A DNA stretch of 13,948 nucleotides, taken from Methanocorpusculum sp. (GTDB lineage Archaea > Halobacteriota > Methanomicrobia > Methanomicrobiales > Methanocorpusculaceae). Shown in pieces: positions 1 to 7,262 of the stretch. Below the pieces are notes generated by a model. It was given only the letters and a program-made list of their open reading frames with translations, did no database searches and was not told the origin of the DNA. The position numbers and the translations under genes were made by a program. The DNA is taken from the NCBI GenBank assembly GCA_029987025.1, contig DALTWQ010000029.1, positions 1 through 13,948 on the forward strand. Reading direction: 5' to 3'. Within the stretch, counting starts at the first letter, position 1. Each line of letters starts with the position of its first letter.

Positions 1-20
1 AAGCCGCGAGCGAAGCGAGC

Positions 21-109
21 ATCCGTGTGTCATCCGTGTCATCCGTGTCTGGGGAGAGCATACACACTGACAAGGACGTAATCCGTGTCTGGGGAGAGCC
101 TACGCACTG
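21..109 (+). repeat. Tandem 40-bp repeat, two copies, with short lead-in repeats
   Basis: The octamer ATCCGTGT occurs at 21, 32, 41 and 81. The copies at 41 and 81 begin 40-bp units that agree at 27 of their first 30 positions, sharing the core GTGTCTGGGGAGAGC followed by a TAC-CACT pattern; the last 10 bases of each unit diverge. The array may continue left of the window. A third, diverged copy lies at 13894-13917 in the same orientation. There is no coding potential and there are too few copies to judge regular spacing, so this is best described as a dispersed or tandem intergenic repeat of unknown function. Confidence 0.75.
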
Positions 110-155
110 TAACTATGTAATCTACACCTTAGTAAAGTACCTGCACGCTGAAAAA

Positions 156-192
156 CTTTAGTTCACATAAAATATCGAAGAGCCAAAAAAAA
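156..192 (-). repeat. 37-bp post-terminator element, left copy
   Basis: Read on the minus strand this is a T8 tract, then GGCTCTTCG, an AT-rich spacer and TGTGAACTA. It aligns without gaps to 13841-13877 on the plus strand at 30 of 37 positions, so the two copies are inverted relative to each other. Each copy directly follows a terminator-like hairpin. It may be a conserved transcript-end element or a fragment of a dispersed repeat; the sequence does not decide. Confidence 0.65.
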
Positions 193-212
193 GGAGTTAT
201 GCGGATAACTCC
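185..212 (-). terminator. Hairpin plus T8 terminator of the minus-strand membrane gene
   Basis: On the minus strand an 8-bp perfect stem (GGAGTTAT / ATAACTCC, loop of 4) is followed immediately by eight T. It begins 11 nt past the stop codon of the membrane protein gene. This is the strongest terminator-like structure in the window. A competing GCGG/CCGC pairing overlaps it (201-204 with 211-214). Confidence 0.85.
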
Positions 213-223
213 GCAACTCCGTT

Positions 224-1252
224 TTAGAATAACGGAAGTTTCTTTTCTGCGAATACTGCGACTGCGAGATAAAGGGCAATGAGTCCCGGAATCAGGTTTA
301 AGATTGCCTGCAGGGTGCCGAATGCAAAGTTTCCGGTGATAAGGACTGAAACGAATGCAGTAAGTCCGTAGATGATGAACATAAGTCCCGGAAGGAGTCT
401 GGATTCCTCACGCAGGAAGGCAAAGATTCCAAGAACGATGAACATTGCGCCAATAATCATAATCAGAACTCCGGATACGTAGAGACTGAGGCTTATGAGT
501 ACTCCTGTAAGTATGAAAAGAATCGGGGTAAACCGCATTTTTGCAGCGGCAAAGAGCAGGATTCCTGTTAATACCAGAAGGATGGAGGCAACTGCGGAAA
601 GTGCCTGTACTGCTGCAAGCGGGATGACTGCTTCGGATAAGAAGTAGTATGCTGTCCATGCACCGCAGGTTAATGCGAAGAGAAGGTATCCGAGAACCGA
701 GCCGCTTCTCTTGAAGTCGGTTTCATCATCAGATTTGAGCAGTTTTCCGCCCGGGATTTTTGCTCTTTCAGATACTGATGCGAATGCGTACCAGAGTGAG
801 AGGACTGCAAGGATAATGTCGCAGGCAATTCCTGCTGTGCTGAAGAAGATGGTTTGTACAATCGGAAGAATTCCTAAGAAGAGCGGGATTAAGAAAATCA
901 GGTATTTCTTTCTGTCGCCTGCGGTCAGTAAGATGAGCGCAAAGATAATCAGACAGATTCCGGTAACAGCAGATATTCCCGGGGCGAAGAAGAGAACCAG
1001 TACAAACATTCCTGTCAGAAGGAAGGTTACTGCGGTAAATCCGCGGCTGCCGATTGCGGCGAGGAGGATTCCGATGATAATCAGGGAGATTCCAATAACT
1101 GCATTTACGAATGCGAACGTCTCAGTAAAGAGCGAGGGTTCAAAGTGCGTAGGGATAAATAACAGTGCACAGACTGCAAGGATAAAAAATCCGGCAGCAG
1201 TCAGGTAGTTTCGTGCCTCATGTTTTGCAAATTCGTCCATATGAATACTCAT
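224..1252 (-). CDS. Multi-pass membrane protein with internal duplication, function unknown
   Basis: The 342-residue product is almost entirely hydrophobic, with about ten to twelve candidate membrane helices separated by short Gly-, Lys- or Arg-containing turns. It falls into two similar halves: FTAVTFLLTG at residues 72-81 matches FTPILFILTG at 241-250, an offset of 169, and the flanking helices also align. A charged linker at about 161-185 joins the halves. The look recalls HdeD/DUF308-type proteins built from repeated helix pairs, but no diagnostic motif was recognised, so no function is assigned. The start ATG at 1252 has a second in-frame ATG four codons on, and no Shine-Dalgarno sequence supports either. 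The gene diverges from the CpXC gene at 1358 and ends at a hairpin/T8 terminator. Confidence 0.85.
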   Translation of the reverse strand: MSIHMDEFAKHEARNYLTAAGFFILAVCALLFIPTHFEPSLFTETFAFVNAVIGISLIIIGILLAAIGSRGFTAVTFLLTGMFVLVLFFAPGISAVTGICLIIFALILLTAGDRKKYLIFLIPLFLGILPIVQTIFFSTAGIACDIILAVLSLWYAFASVSERAKIPGGKLLKSDDETDFKRSGSVLGYLLFALTCGAWTAYYFLSEAVIPLAAVQALSAVASILLVLTGILLFAAAKMRFTPILFILTGVLISLSLYVSGVLIMIIGAMFIVLGIFAFLREESRLLPGLMFIIYGLTAFVSVLITGNFAFGTLQAILNLIPGLIALYLAVAVFAEKKLPLF

Positions 1253-1357
1253 TGCATATATGAAGAGATAAAGATTAGTTTCTTAGATGCACTTTTTATC
1301 TTAAGATACCGTAAAGGACAAACTCATATTTCATTATGACTAATATATACAGTACTC
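1253..1357. promoter_or_regulatory. Divergent intergenic region with TATA-like elements
   Basis: These 105 AT-rich bases separate two divergent genes. TATATATTA (minus strand, 1341-1349) would suit minus-strand transcription with a leader of about 65 nt. For the plus strand, TTTTTATC at 1293-1300 would give a start near 1325; CATATTT near 1328 is a second candidate that would give a nearly leaderless message. No Shine-Dalgarno sequence precedes either start codon. Assignments are by eye. Confidence 0.4.
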
Positions 1358-1987
1358 ATGAAATCAGAAACAAAAATAATAACCTGTCCGCGCTGCGGAA
1401 CACGGCAGGAGTTTGTGATGTTTCCGACTATAAACGGTGCAAACCATGACCTGCGGGAAAAGTTCCTTGACGGAAGTCTTACCACTCTTACCTGCTCCCA
1501 GTGCGGGTTTTCAGGCGTTGTCGAGTACCCGTTGGTGTTCCACGACATCGAAGATAAGTTTTCGGTTTATTTCGAGCCGGACACCGACACTCGTGCCTCC
1601 GGGTTATCCCATATGCTTCCGGCACATCTTGAAGGCGAGTTCAGACTCCGTCTCGTTCATACGCAGGATGATCTCCGCGAAAAAATCTATATCTTCCGTG
1701 ACAAACTTGATGACAGGATTGTTGAACTGGTAAAGGATGCGATTCTCAAAGAGATGGAGATGAAAAAGGAGGAGAAACTTCCTGATGCACTCTACTATGC
1801 AGAAGACCGGTTCGCCTGCGAAGGAAGAAGCCTTATCTTTGTTCCGAAGAAGGATGGCGCTTACCTTGACCCGATAAAAATCCCGTTTACCACCTACGAA
1901 AATATCAAGAAGATGATGTCAGGTATCTGGGAACGCGAGGTAAAAGGCTACTCCGTTGTTGACAAACAGTGGGTCCGGGACGTCTGA
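1358..1987 (+). CDS. CpXC domain protein, first paralogue
   Basis: This is a 209-residue soluble protein with two C-x-x-C knuckles, C10-P-R-C13-G and C46-S-Q-C49-G, spaced as in the CpXC family, which is expected to bind one zinc. No signal peptide or membrane segment is visible. After the knuckles come a mixed alpha/beta middle region and a Lys/Glu-rich helix at about 135-160. CpXC is an uncharacterised domain of bacteria and archaea, so no reaction can be named. The stop codon is followed after 2 nt by a paralogue with the same layout (DLREKFLDG here, DMREKVLSG there), pointing to a tandem duplication and co-translation. The ATG at 1358 is chosen because the next in-frame ATG (residue 21) would remove the first CxxC pair. 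Confidence 0.88.
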   Translation: MKSETKIITCPRCGTRQEFVMFPTINGANHDLREKFLDGSLTTLTCSQCGFSGVVEYPLVFHDIEDKFSVYFEPDTDTRASGLSHMLPAHLEGEFRLRLVHTQDDLREKIYIFRDKLDDRIVELVKDAILKEMEMKKEEKLPDALYYAEDRFACEGRSLIFVPKKDGAYLDPIKIPFTTYENIKKMMSGIWEREVKGYSVVDKQWVRDV

Positions 1988-1989
1988 GT

Positions 1990-2721
1990 ATGGATGAGGA
2001 ACAGGATTTCAGCGATATTGAAGACTCTGTAATCTGTCCGGTCTGCGGGCATGAGCAGGAGCTCAGAATTATTCCGAGCGTAAACGCCACGCTTGATCCT
2101 GACATGCGGGAAAAAGTACTCTCCGGCGAGATTTTTCTTTTCACCTGCGAAAAATGCGGGTTCAAAGGTTTTGCCGGATATCCGTTCATTTACGAGGACA
2201 AAGAGACCAACGGCGGTTTTCTTATCTATCTCGAGCCGGACTGTGAAGACCGTGAGGTCGGAATTGACGGTGATGTGGCAGACCAGGTTCTTCTGCAGAA
2301 TATTACGATGCGGCTTGTTACGACGATTAATGAGCTGAAGGAGAAGATTTTCGTTTTCGAAGCAGGTCTTGACGACCGTGTGCTTGAGCTTTTCAAGATG
2401 CTTGCGTTATCCAAGATGAAATCTGACGATGCAGAAAGTATTCCTGACGAACTGCGGTTTACCGGCATCGATGATGAAGAGGAAGACAAGAAAATATTCT
2501 TTGCCGCGTTCAATGACTCAAAGTATCTCGGCGTTCTTGAACTGCCGTATTCACTGTATCAGTCCTGTGTTATTACCGGAGAGCCTATCTGGGATTATCC
2601 GATAAACGAGTGCGGTGCAGTAGACCAGCAGTGGATTTTAGAACGCATGGAGGAAGAGAAGAAACAGTATGCTGAAAAAGACTGCTGCGGTGAGGACTGC
2701 GGCGAAGAACATCACCACTGA
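1990..2721 (+). CDS. CpXC domain protein, second paralogue, with Cys/His tail
   Basis: This 243-residue paralogue of the preceding protein keeps both knuckles, C16-P-V-C19-G and C53-E-K-C56-G, and similar downstream segments such as KEKIFVFEAGLDDR against REKIYIFRDKLDD. It is more acidic, and its last 15 residues form a Cys- and His-rich tail (DCCGEDCGEEHHH) absent from the first copy, which could be an extra metal site. The ATG at 1990, 2 nt after the previous stop, is preferred; a GTG at 1969 would overlap the upstream gene and adds nothing conserved. No export signal is seen. Membership of the family is clear, but the function is unknown. Confidence 0.87.
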   Translation: MDEEQDFSDIEDSVICPVCGHEQELRIIPSVNATLDPDMREKVLSGEIFLFTCEKCGFKGFAGYPFIYEDKETNGGFLIYLEPDCEDREVGIDGDVADQVLLQNITMRLVTTINELKEKIFVFEAGLDDRVLELFKMLALSKMKSDDAESIPDELRFTGIDDEEEDKKIFFAAFNDSKYLGVLELPYSLYQSCVITGEPIWDYPINECGAVDQQWILERMEEEKKQYAEKDCCGEDCGEEHHH

Positions 2722-2734
2722 TATCTGTAAGATT

Positions 2735-4165
2735 ATGACTGAACTACCTGAGATAGATTCTGACCTTCGGATGTTTCGCCCCCGCGGCGTAATTTCATCC
2801 GGGGAGATGCGGACCATTGATAAAAACGCTGATGCGTACGGCATTTCCCCCCGCGAGCGGATGGAGGCAGCAGGTGTGCAGCTTGCGTATGCTGTGCGTC
2901 TTGAGATGCCGCACTCGGTTCTGTTTCTCTGCGGCAGCGGAAATAACGGGGGTGACGGATATGCTGCAGCCCGTCACCTGGCAGAAGAGGCAGATGTTTA
3001 TGTTATTTCGTTCGGCGCAAAAACAGACGAGGCAAAGTCCGCCTTACAGGCCCTGAAAGCAACGTCTGCATTTATCCTGGAGGTGACTTCGGAGCAGGAT
3101 CTCCCCGAGGTATTTGATACTGATATTATAGTCGACTGTATGCTTGGTACCGGCGCACGCACGCCGTTGTCTTCCCTCTATGCGGCAGCAGTTGAGCGGC
3201 TGAATGCGTCAGAGGCGCGTGTTCTTGCCTGTGATGTTTCGACGCCTGGTGCACGTGCCGACAGAGTAATTGCATTTCATGCGGCGAAGTCGGTCGGTGC
3301 GGAGGTGTATTCGATCGGCATTCCGTTTGCCGCTGAGGTGTACTGCGGCGAAGGCGACCTTGCCCGTGTTCCGTTGAATAAGCCGTCTGCACATAAAGGA
3401 GACGGCGGAAGGGTTTTAGTTGTTGGGGGCGGTCCGTATCAGGGAGCGCCTGTTCTGGCTGCTGAAGCTGCTCTTCGCGGCGGTGCAGATATTTCCCGTG
3501 CGGCATCTCCTCTTGACGGGTTTATGCCGGTGGAAAGTTTTGTGCCGGATGTAATTATCGAGCGGCTTTCCGGCGATAAAATCAGCCGTGAGCATGTGCC
3601 GCGTCTGCGTGAGCTTGCCGCCGCTTCGGATGTGGTTGTTGCAGGTCCCGGTCTCGGGGATGATGCAGAGTCGTTTGCTGCAGTCAGCGAGGTTGCGGCG
3701 GCGGCTCACTTTGCAGTTATTGATGCGGATGCGTTGCGTCTTCCGCTTCCGAAGGCGAAGACGGCTACTATTTATACGCCGCACAGAAAAGAGTTTACCC
3801 GGGTTTTTGGGTCGGCTCTTGACAGTGCGGTAACGCTTGCGGAGAAGGGAAAGATTGTGCAGCGTGCGGCTGAGCGTGCCGGCGGTGTTGTTATTCTGAA
3901 AGGTGCTGTTGATATTATTTCGGATGGTACGCGGGTTAAGTTTAACCGGAGCGGCTGTGCGTCTATGACGGTAGGGGGGACAGGTGATGTTCTTGCAGGT
4001 CTTTGCGGCGGGCTTTTGTGCAGATGCGATGCGATGACGGCGGCCTGTGCTGCTGCGTATGCTGCGGGAAAATCCGGTGAGGCTGCAGCAGGTGTTTTAG
4101 GCGACGGCATGACGGCAAGTGATTTGCTGGCTGCTGCGGCGCATGTTTTGTGGAAGCGGGGATAA
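2735..4165 (+). CDS. nnr: Bifunctional NAD(P)H-hydrate epimerase / ADP- or ATP-dependent dehydratase
   Basis: Nnr repairs damaged NAD(P)H hydrates: the N-terminal YjeF_N half interconverts the R and S epimers, and the C-terminal ribokinase-like half dehydrates the S form with a nucleotide cosubstrate. The N-terminal half (about 15-210) shows GSGNNGGDG at 67-75, DCMLGTG at 134-140 and a shortened DVSTPGARAD version of the usual DVPSG region. The C-terminal half (about 218-476) shows HKGDGGRVLVVGGG from 220, AGPGLGDD near 303, IDADALRLP near 329, TPHRKEF near 348, ILKG near 387 and the nucleotide-site motif GGTGDVLAG at 414-422. The length of 476 is normal for the fused enzyme. The start at 2735 follows the CpXC stop by 13 nt; 2771 is an alternative. 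It is the last gene of the group, followed by T tracts. A cytosolic enzyme. Confidence 0.95.
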   Translation: MTELPEIDSDLRMFRPRGVISSGEMRTIDKNADAYGISPRERMEAAGVQLAYAVRLEMPHSVLFLCGSGNNGGDGYAAARHLAEEADVYVISFGAKTDEAKSALQALKATSAFILEVTSEQDLPEVFDTDIIVDCMLGTGARTPLSSLYAAAVERLNASEARVLACDVSTPGARADRVIAFHAAKSVGAEVYSIGIPFAAEVYCGEGDLARVPLNKPSAHKGDGGRVLVVGGGPYQGAPVLAAEAALRGGADISRAASPLDGFMPVESFVPDVIIERLSGDKISREHVPRLRELAAASDVVVAGPGLGDDAESFAAVSEVAAAAHFAVIDADALRLPLPKAKTATIYTPHRKEFTRVFGSALDSAVTLAEKGKIVQRAAERAGGVVILKGAVDIISDGTRVKFNRSGCASMTVGGTGDVLAGLCGGLLCRCDAMTAACAAAYAAGKSGEAAAGVLGDGMTASDLLAAAAHVLWKRG

Positions 4166-4170
4166 GGGGA

Positions 4171-4187
4171 TTATTTTTTTATTTTTT
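4171..4187 (+). terminator. Oligo-T terminator after nnr
   Basis: Two T runs, T7 at 4174-4180 and T6 at 4182-4187, start 9 nt past the nnr stop with no stable hairpin before them. Uridine tracts of this kind are the usual archaeal termination signal. Confidence 0.7.
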
Positions 4188-4245
4188 AATTGTATTTGCC
4201 TTCAACAGAGGGTATTTGAAAGTTACTCCCGGGTACGGCAGGATG

Positions 4246-4318
4246 TTTATATCCTATGAAAACTAAATATTAAACTCACAAATAGTGACACTAAAATATA
4301 CTTGTATAGCTGTCACTA
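4246..4318 (+). promoter_or_regulatory. Promoter region of the dockerin-cohesin operon with flanking inverted repeat
   Basis: Two TATA-like elements lie here, TTTATATCC at 4246-4254 and AAAATATAC at 4293-4301. The second sits inside a perfect 8-bp inverted repeat, TAGTGACA at 4283-4290 and TGTCACTA at 4311-4318, with a 20-bp spacer. A repressor or activator binding these arms would cover the TATA element. Transcription from the second box would start near 4326, leaving a leader of about 52 nt with a weak GTGAG ahead of the ATG at 4378. The remaining bases of the 212-nt gap hold no gene. Confidence 0.5.
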
Positions 4319-4377
4319 CAGAGAGGGAATCTATCTCCCTGCAGTTGAAAATCAGTCAGATGTCGTGAGAGAAAAAA

Positions 4378-6546
4378 ATGGCAGGAACTCATAAGATTTG
4401 TTCATCAGCGTTACCGGCTGCGTCGAAACTGAGATGTACGTCTCAGACGGGCTGCTCTGCTCCACGCTGTGCGTTTCTGCGTGCTGCAGCAGTGCTTGTT
4501 CTTATTTTTCTGACAGCTGCTGTGCTCTTTACAGGTGCCGGTGCCGCACTTGAAAAAATTTCCGAAGAACAGTATGACACATATCCTGTTACGCTCCGGG
4601 TGGATGACAACACTACATCATCAGTATATCCGCTTCTCACAAATCTGAGCAGCGTTATCGGAATATATGGCGCCGGGGATGTATATGCCGTAAGCAGTCC
4701 GGCTGATTTTGACGGCGATGCATTGGCAGATAATGAAAGTATCTTCATTCTGACAGATGACATTTACTTTACCGCCGCAGGCGCGGATGAATCACTTATC
4801 ACCAGATTCACAGGCACTCTTATCGGAAACGGCCATACTGTCTACGACTTTGCTCTCAATTCCTCATCTGCCGGAGATGTCAGTTTCGTACGTACGTTAG
4901 CTGCCGGAGGTACGCTCAACGGTGTGATTCTGGATAATACGACCGCGGTGGCGGATATGAACTGTGCTGCCTCTCTTGTCGGTTCTGCCGAAGACGGAAG
5001 CAATATAACCGGCTGCAGTGTTTCGGGCTGTTATGCAATGAGCGGCAGCAGCGCTGAAAATACCGTGCCGGATACTGAAACCGGCGATGATAATCAGGAA
5101 AGATCCAACCTGTCAGAACCGGCAGAAGAGAAGAAAACAAACAGCCACATGCACGGCTCTCAGGCATTTGAGACCATCTTAAATGACGTCAGCGGCATTC
5201 AGACCGGTCCGGTTACTCTTCCCGCCGGAAATTACACGCTGACATCTGATCTGCAGCCGGCAGGACTTATCACCGTAAATGACGGCACGGTCAGAATCTG
5301 TCTCAACGGATACAGTATTACTGCCGCGGAAAACACCGGCATCTTCAGTGTCGAAGGAGCAGATACCGTCCTGTATGTAACAGACTGCAGAGCATCATCA
5401 GGCTCTCTTAAGGGATGCGGGTATGGAACCGGTGTCACGGTGATATCCGGCAAATTTGCTATGGACAGCGGACATATCAGCGGATTCAAAGGATCTGCCG
5501 GCAATTACGGAGTTAATCTCTTCTCCGGTGCAGAAATGGAGGTAAGCGGCAGACTTGTTATCGACAAAAGTCTTGTTCATACGGCAGTGCCGGAACAGAT
5601 TCGTGTTGCCGGAGCTTTTGAATCCGGAGCAAAAGTAACCATGAGTCTTACCGACGGCTCTGCAGTCGGACTGCCTTTTGCGGTTAACTGGAACAGTGCG
5701 TATGGATTGCCCGGCGCATACTTTATACCGGACCCGACCTTTGTTCTGGAAAATTACGTTGTTCAGGTCTCCGGAACCTCTCTGAAATTTGTGCAGCCGA
5801 AAAGCGCCGCGCTTGTTGCCGGAACCATTACAAACATTACCGGAGAACGGATAGGATACCCGGACGTCCGCTCAGAAGATATCTCTGTGAAGTTCAGCAC
5901 TCTTCCGCAGGGTGTCCGTGTGGGATTCGATACAGGAAATGCACTGATAATTGAAATTCCGCAGGACTGCAGTGCGGAATCAATTACATTTCTCGTAAAC
6001 GGCATGGAAATTCCTGTGTCTATTGCACCGTGGGATGTCAACACAAATGAAGAGTATACCGTAAGCAGTGACTTTGTCTGGACTCAGGAGCCGGGTATTG
6101 ATAACATCAACACCGCACCGCTGAAACTTGCCTTCAACTTCACCGGCGATGTAAAGTATGTTCCGATGCCGGAAGTCACCTACGGAAACACGTACTTTAC
6201 GGTAAATGCCAGCAAGGTTGCAGTAACAAGAGATGGTGTTGAGCTGCACGAAGGAACGGACTATACCGTTTCCGGAAATGAAATCATTCTGAAATATCCG
6301 TATGCCAAGTCCGGATACACATACGAATACACCGGGCATAAACTTGGCGATGTAAACGGAGACGGCGAGATTACTATTGCAGATACCTCACTGATGACCA
6401 TTTCCTTAAATGATCTGGCAGACCTCACAGATGAACAGATTGTTTATGCAAACGTTGAGCAGTCTGCCCAGCGGCAGGGTGTTACTCTGAAGAATCTCTT
6501 TACCATGAACAACTATGTCGCAGAACACTCGGTATGGAGTATCTGA
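4378..6546 (+). CDS. Secreted beta-helix/GLUG-like protein with C-terminal dockerin-like domain
   Basis: This 722-residue exported protein begins with an unusually long, Cys-containing n-region (1-35) and a hydrophobic core at 36-52 with likely cleavage near GAGA-A. Residues 100-222 resemble GLUG-type repeats (FTGTLIGNGHTVYDF, then glycine-rich I-x-G-C-x-V-x-G turns). Residues 265-440 read as a right-handed beta-helix (CLNGYSI, LYVTDC, GTGVTVISGKFAMDSG). A beta-rich region follows, then a dockerin-like repeat: D658, N660, D662, E664 and D669 occupy calcium-loop positions 1, 3, 5, 7 and 12 in GDVNGDGEITIADTSL. A degenerate second repeat lies at 690-714. No C-terminal membrane anchor is present, so surface attachment through the adjacent cohesin-like proteins is the natural inference. 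First gene of the operon. No catalytic residues were recognised; it may be an adhesin or carbohydrate-binding protein. Confidence 0.85.
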   Translation: MAGTHKICSSALPAASKLRCTSQTGCSAPRCAFLRAAAVLVLIFLTAAVLFTGAGAALEKISEEQYDTYPVTLRVDDNTTSSVYPLLTNLSSVIGIYGAGDVYAVSSPADFDGDALADNESIFILTDDIYFTAAGADESLITRFTGTLIGNGHTVYDFALNSSSAGDVSFVRTLAAGGTLNGVILDNTTAVADMNCAASLVGSAEDGSNITGCSVSGCYAMSGSSAENTVPDTETGDDNQERSNLSEPAEEKKTNSHMHGSQAFETILNDVSGIQTGPVTLPAGNYTLTSDLQPAGLITVNDGTVRICLNGYSITAAENTGIFSVEGADTVLYVTDCRASSGSLKGCGYGTGVTVISGKFAMDSGHISGFKGSAGNYGVNLFSGAEMEVSGRLVIDKSLVHTAVPEQIRVAGAFESGAKVTMSLTDGSAVGLPFAVNWNSAYGLPGAYFIPDPTFVLENYVVQVSGTSLKFVQPKSAALVAGTITNITGERIGYPDVRSEDISVKFSTLPQGVRVGFDTGNALIIEIPQDCSAESITFLVNGMEIPVSIAPWDVNTNEEYTVSSDFVWTQEPGIDNINTAPLKLAFNFTGDVKYVPMPEVTYGNTYFTVNASKVAVTRDGVELHEGTDYTVSGNEIILKYPYAKSGYTYEYTGHKLGDVNGDGEITIADTSLMTISLNDLADLTDEQIVYANVEQSAQRQGVTLKNLFTMNNYVAEHSVWSI

Positions 6547-6553
6547 TAGAAGT

Positions 6554-7258
6554 ATGGCAGGCGTTCAGAGCAAAGCAGCAGCAGGCATCACCCTGATTTT
6601 ACTGGCCGTGTTTGCCGTAAGCATCTTTGCAGGAGCCGCCGCTGCCGGTACGTTTACCGTGCAGGTTTCAGAAGATGAACTTACGCCGGGCGAGACCCTG
6701 TTCATCCCTGTCTATCTTACCAATGCTGATGATGTTGCCGGTTTCCAGTTTTACATCAAAGAAGACAGCAGTGCATCGATGTTCATCCATGACGGTTCTG
6801 CATGTGTTGACGGATTATTTCTCAACTCCGCAGCAGACAAGGCTGTCCTCTATCCGGAAGGTCACGAGCCTCTTTCCGGCACGGTTAAACTGTTTACCAT
6901 CGACCTCACCCCCGCCGAAGGGGAAAATGCCCAGATAACCTTCGACATTGTTGAGGTGGTCGACAGCAGAAATAATGATATCACCTCTCTTTATACCGGT
7001 ACCCCGGTGATTCTGCCGGTAACAGGCGGCAGTACGGTTACCTCTCTTCCTTCCGAAGGAGACGGGGTTGAGTGGATTAGTCAGGAATCCGAACCATCAG
7101 ATGTGTCTGATGCGGCAGCTCAGCCGGTTTCGACGGTAACACCAGCCCCGAAATCATCCTCTAAGAGCAAATCCCCCGGTTTCCTGCCGGTAACGCTTAT
7201 CGCCGCGCTTGCAGCTGCAGGTATTCTTATCGTCCGCAGCCGCAGGAGGGGACAGTAA
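6554..7258 (+). CDS. Cohesin-like surface protein with PGF-CTERM-type C-terminus
   Basis: This 234-residue protein has a signal peptide (hydrophobic core about 11-31, cleavage after AAAA). It carries one domain at 32-160 with the cohesin pattern: LTPGETLFIPVYLTNADDVAGFQF, shown here in part as PGETLFIPV and DVAGFQF, then PLSGTVKLFTIDL and ITFDIVEVVDSR. A Ser/Pro/Lys linker leads to SPGF at about 206, a hydrophobic stretch and RSRRRG at the end. That is the layout of PGF-CTERM tails, which archaeosortase A cleaves and replaces by a lipid. It would thus display a single cohesin on the surface, a partner for the dockerin encoded 7 nt upstream. The ATG at 6554 is chosen over an upstream in-frame start at 6515, which lies inside the preceding gene and would mask the signal peptide. 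Confidence 0.87.
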   Translation: MAGVQSKAAAGITLILLAVFAVSIFAGAAAAGTFTVQVSEDELTPGETLFIPVYLTNADDVAGFQFYIKEDSSASMFIHDGSACVDGLFLNSAADKAVLYPEGHEPLSGTVKLFTIDLTPAEGENAQITFDIVEVVDSRNNDITSLYTGTPVILPVTGGSTVTSLPSEGDGVEWISQESEPSDVSDAAAQPVSTVTPAPKSSSKSKSPGFLPVTLIAALAAAGILIVRSRRRGQ

Positions 7259-7262
7259 ACGT

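Noticed and set aside
21..120. CRISPR array
   Set aside because: Only two units in register, with no distinct spacers of regular length and no cas genes nearby.
711..1208. 165-codon plus-strand open frame opposite the membrane protein gene
   Set aside because: It is the antisense of a clearly membrane-type reading, with basic low-complexity composition and no domain.
1341..1349. TATA box driving the 1358 gene
   Set aside because: At 9-17 nt before the ATG it would place the transcript start inside the coding region, and the next ATG would lose the first CxxC pair.
1969..1989. GTG start for the second CpXC gene
   Set aside because: It overlaps the upstream coding region and adds seven unconserved residues; the ATG at 1990 directly follows the stop.
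2669..2734. Upstream start for nnr at 2669
   Set aside because: It would overlap the CpXC gene by 53 nt and add 22 residues not seen in the family; 2735 or 2771 fits better.
3126..3506. 126-codon minus-strand open frame inside nnr
   Set aside because: nnr motifs run unbroken through the region; the antisense product is His/Gln/Arg-rich and unlike any family.
5980..6339. 119-codon minus-strand open frame inside the dockerin gene
   Set aside because: The plus-strand frame is continuous into the dockerin motif, so this is a shadow.
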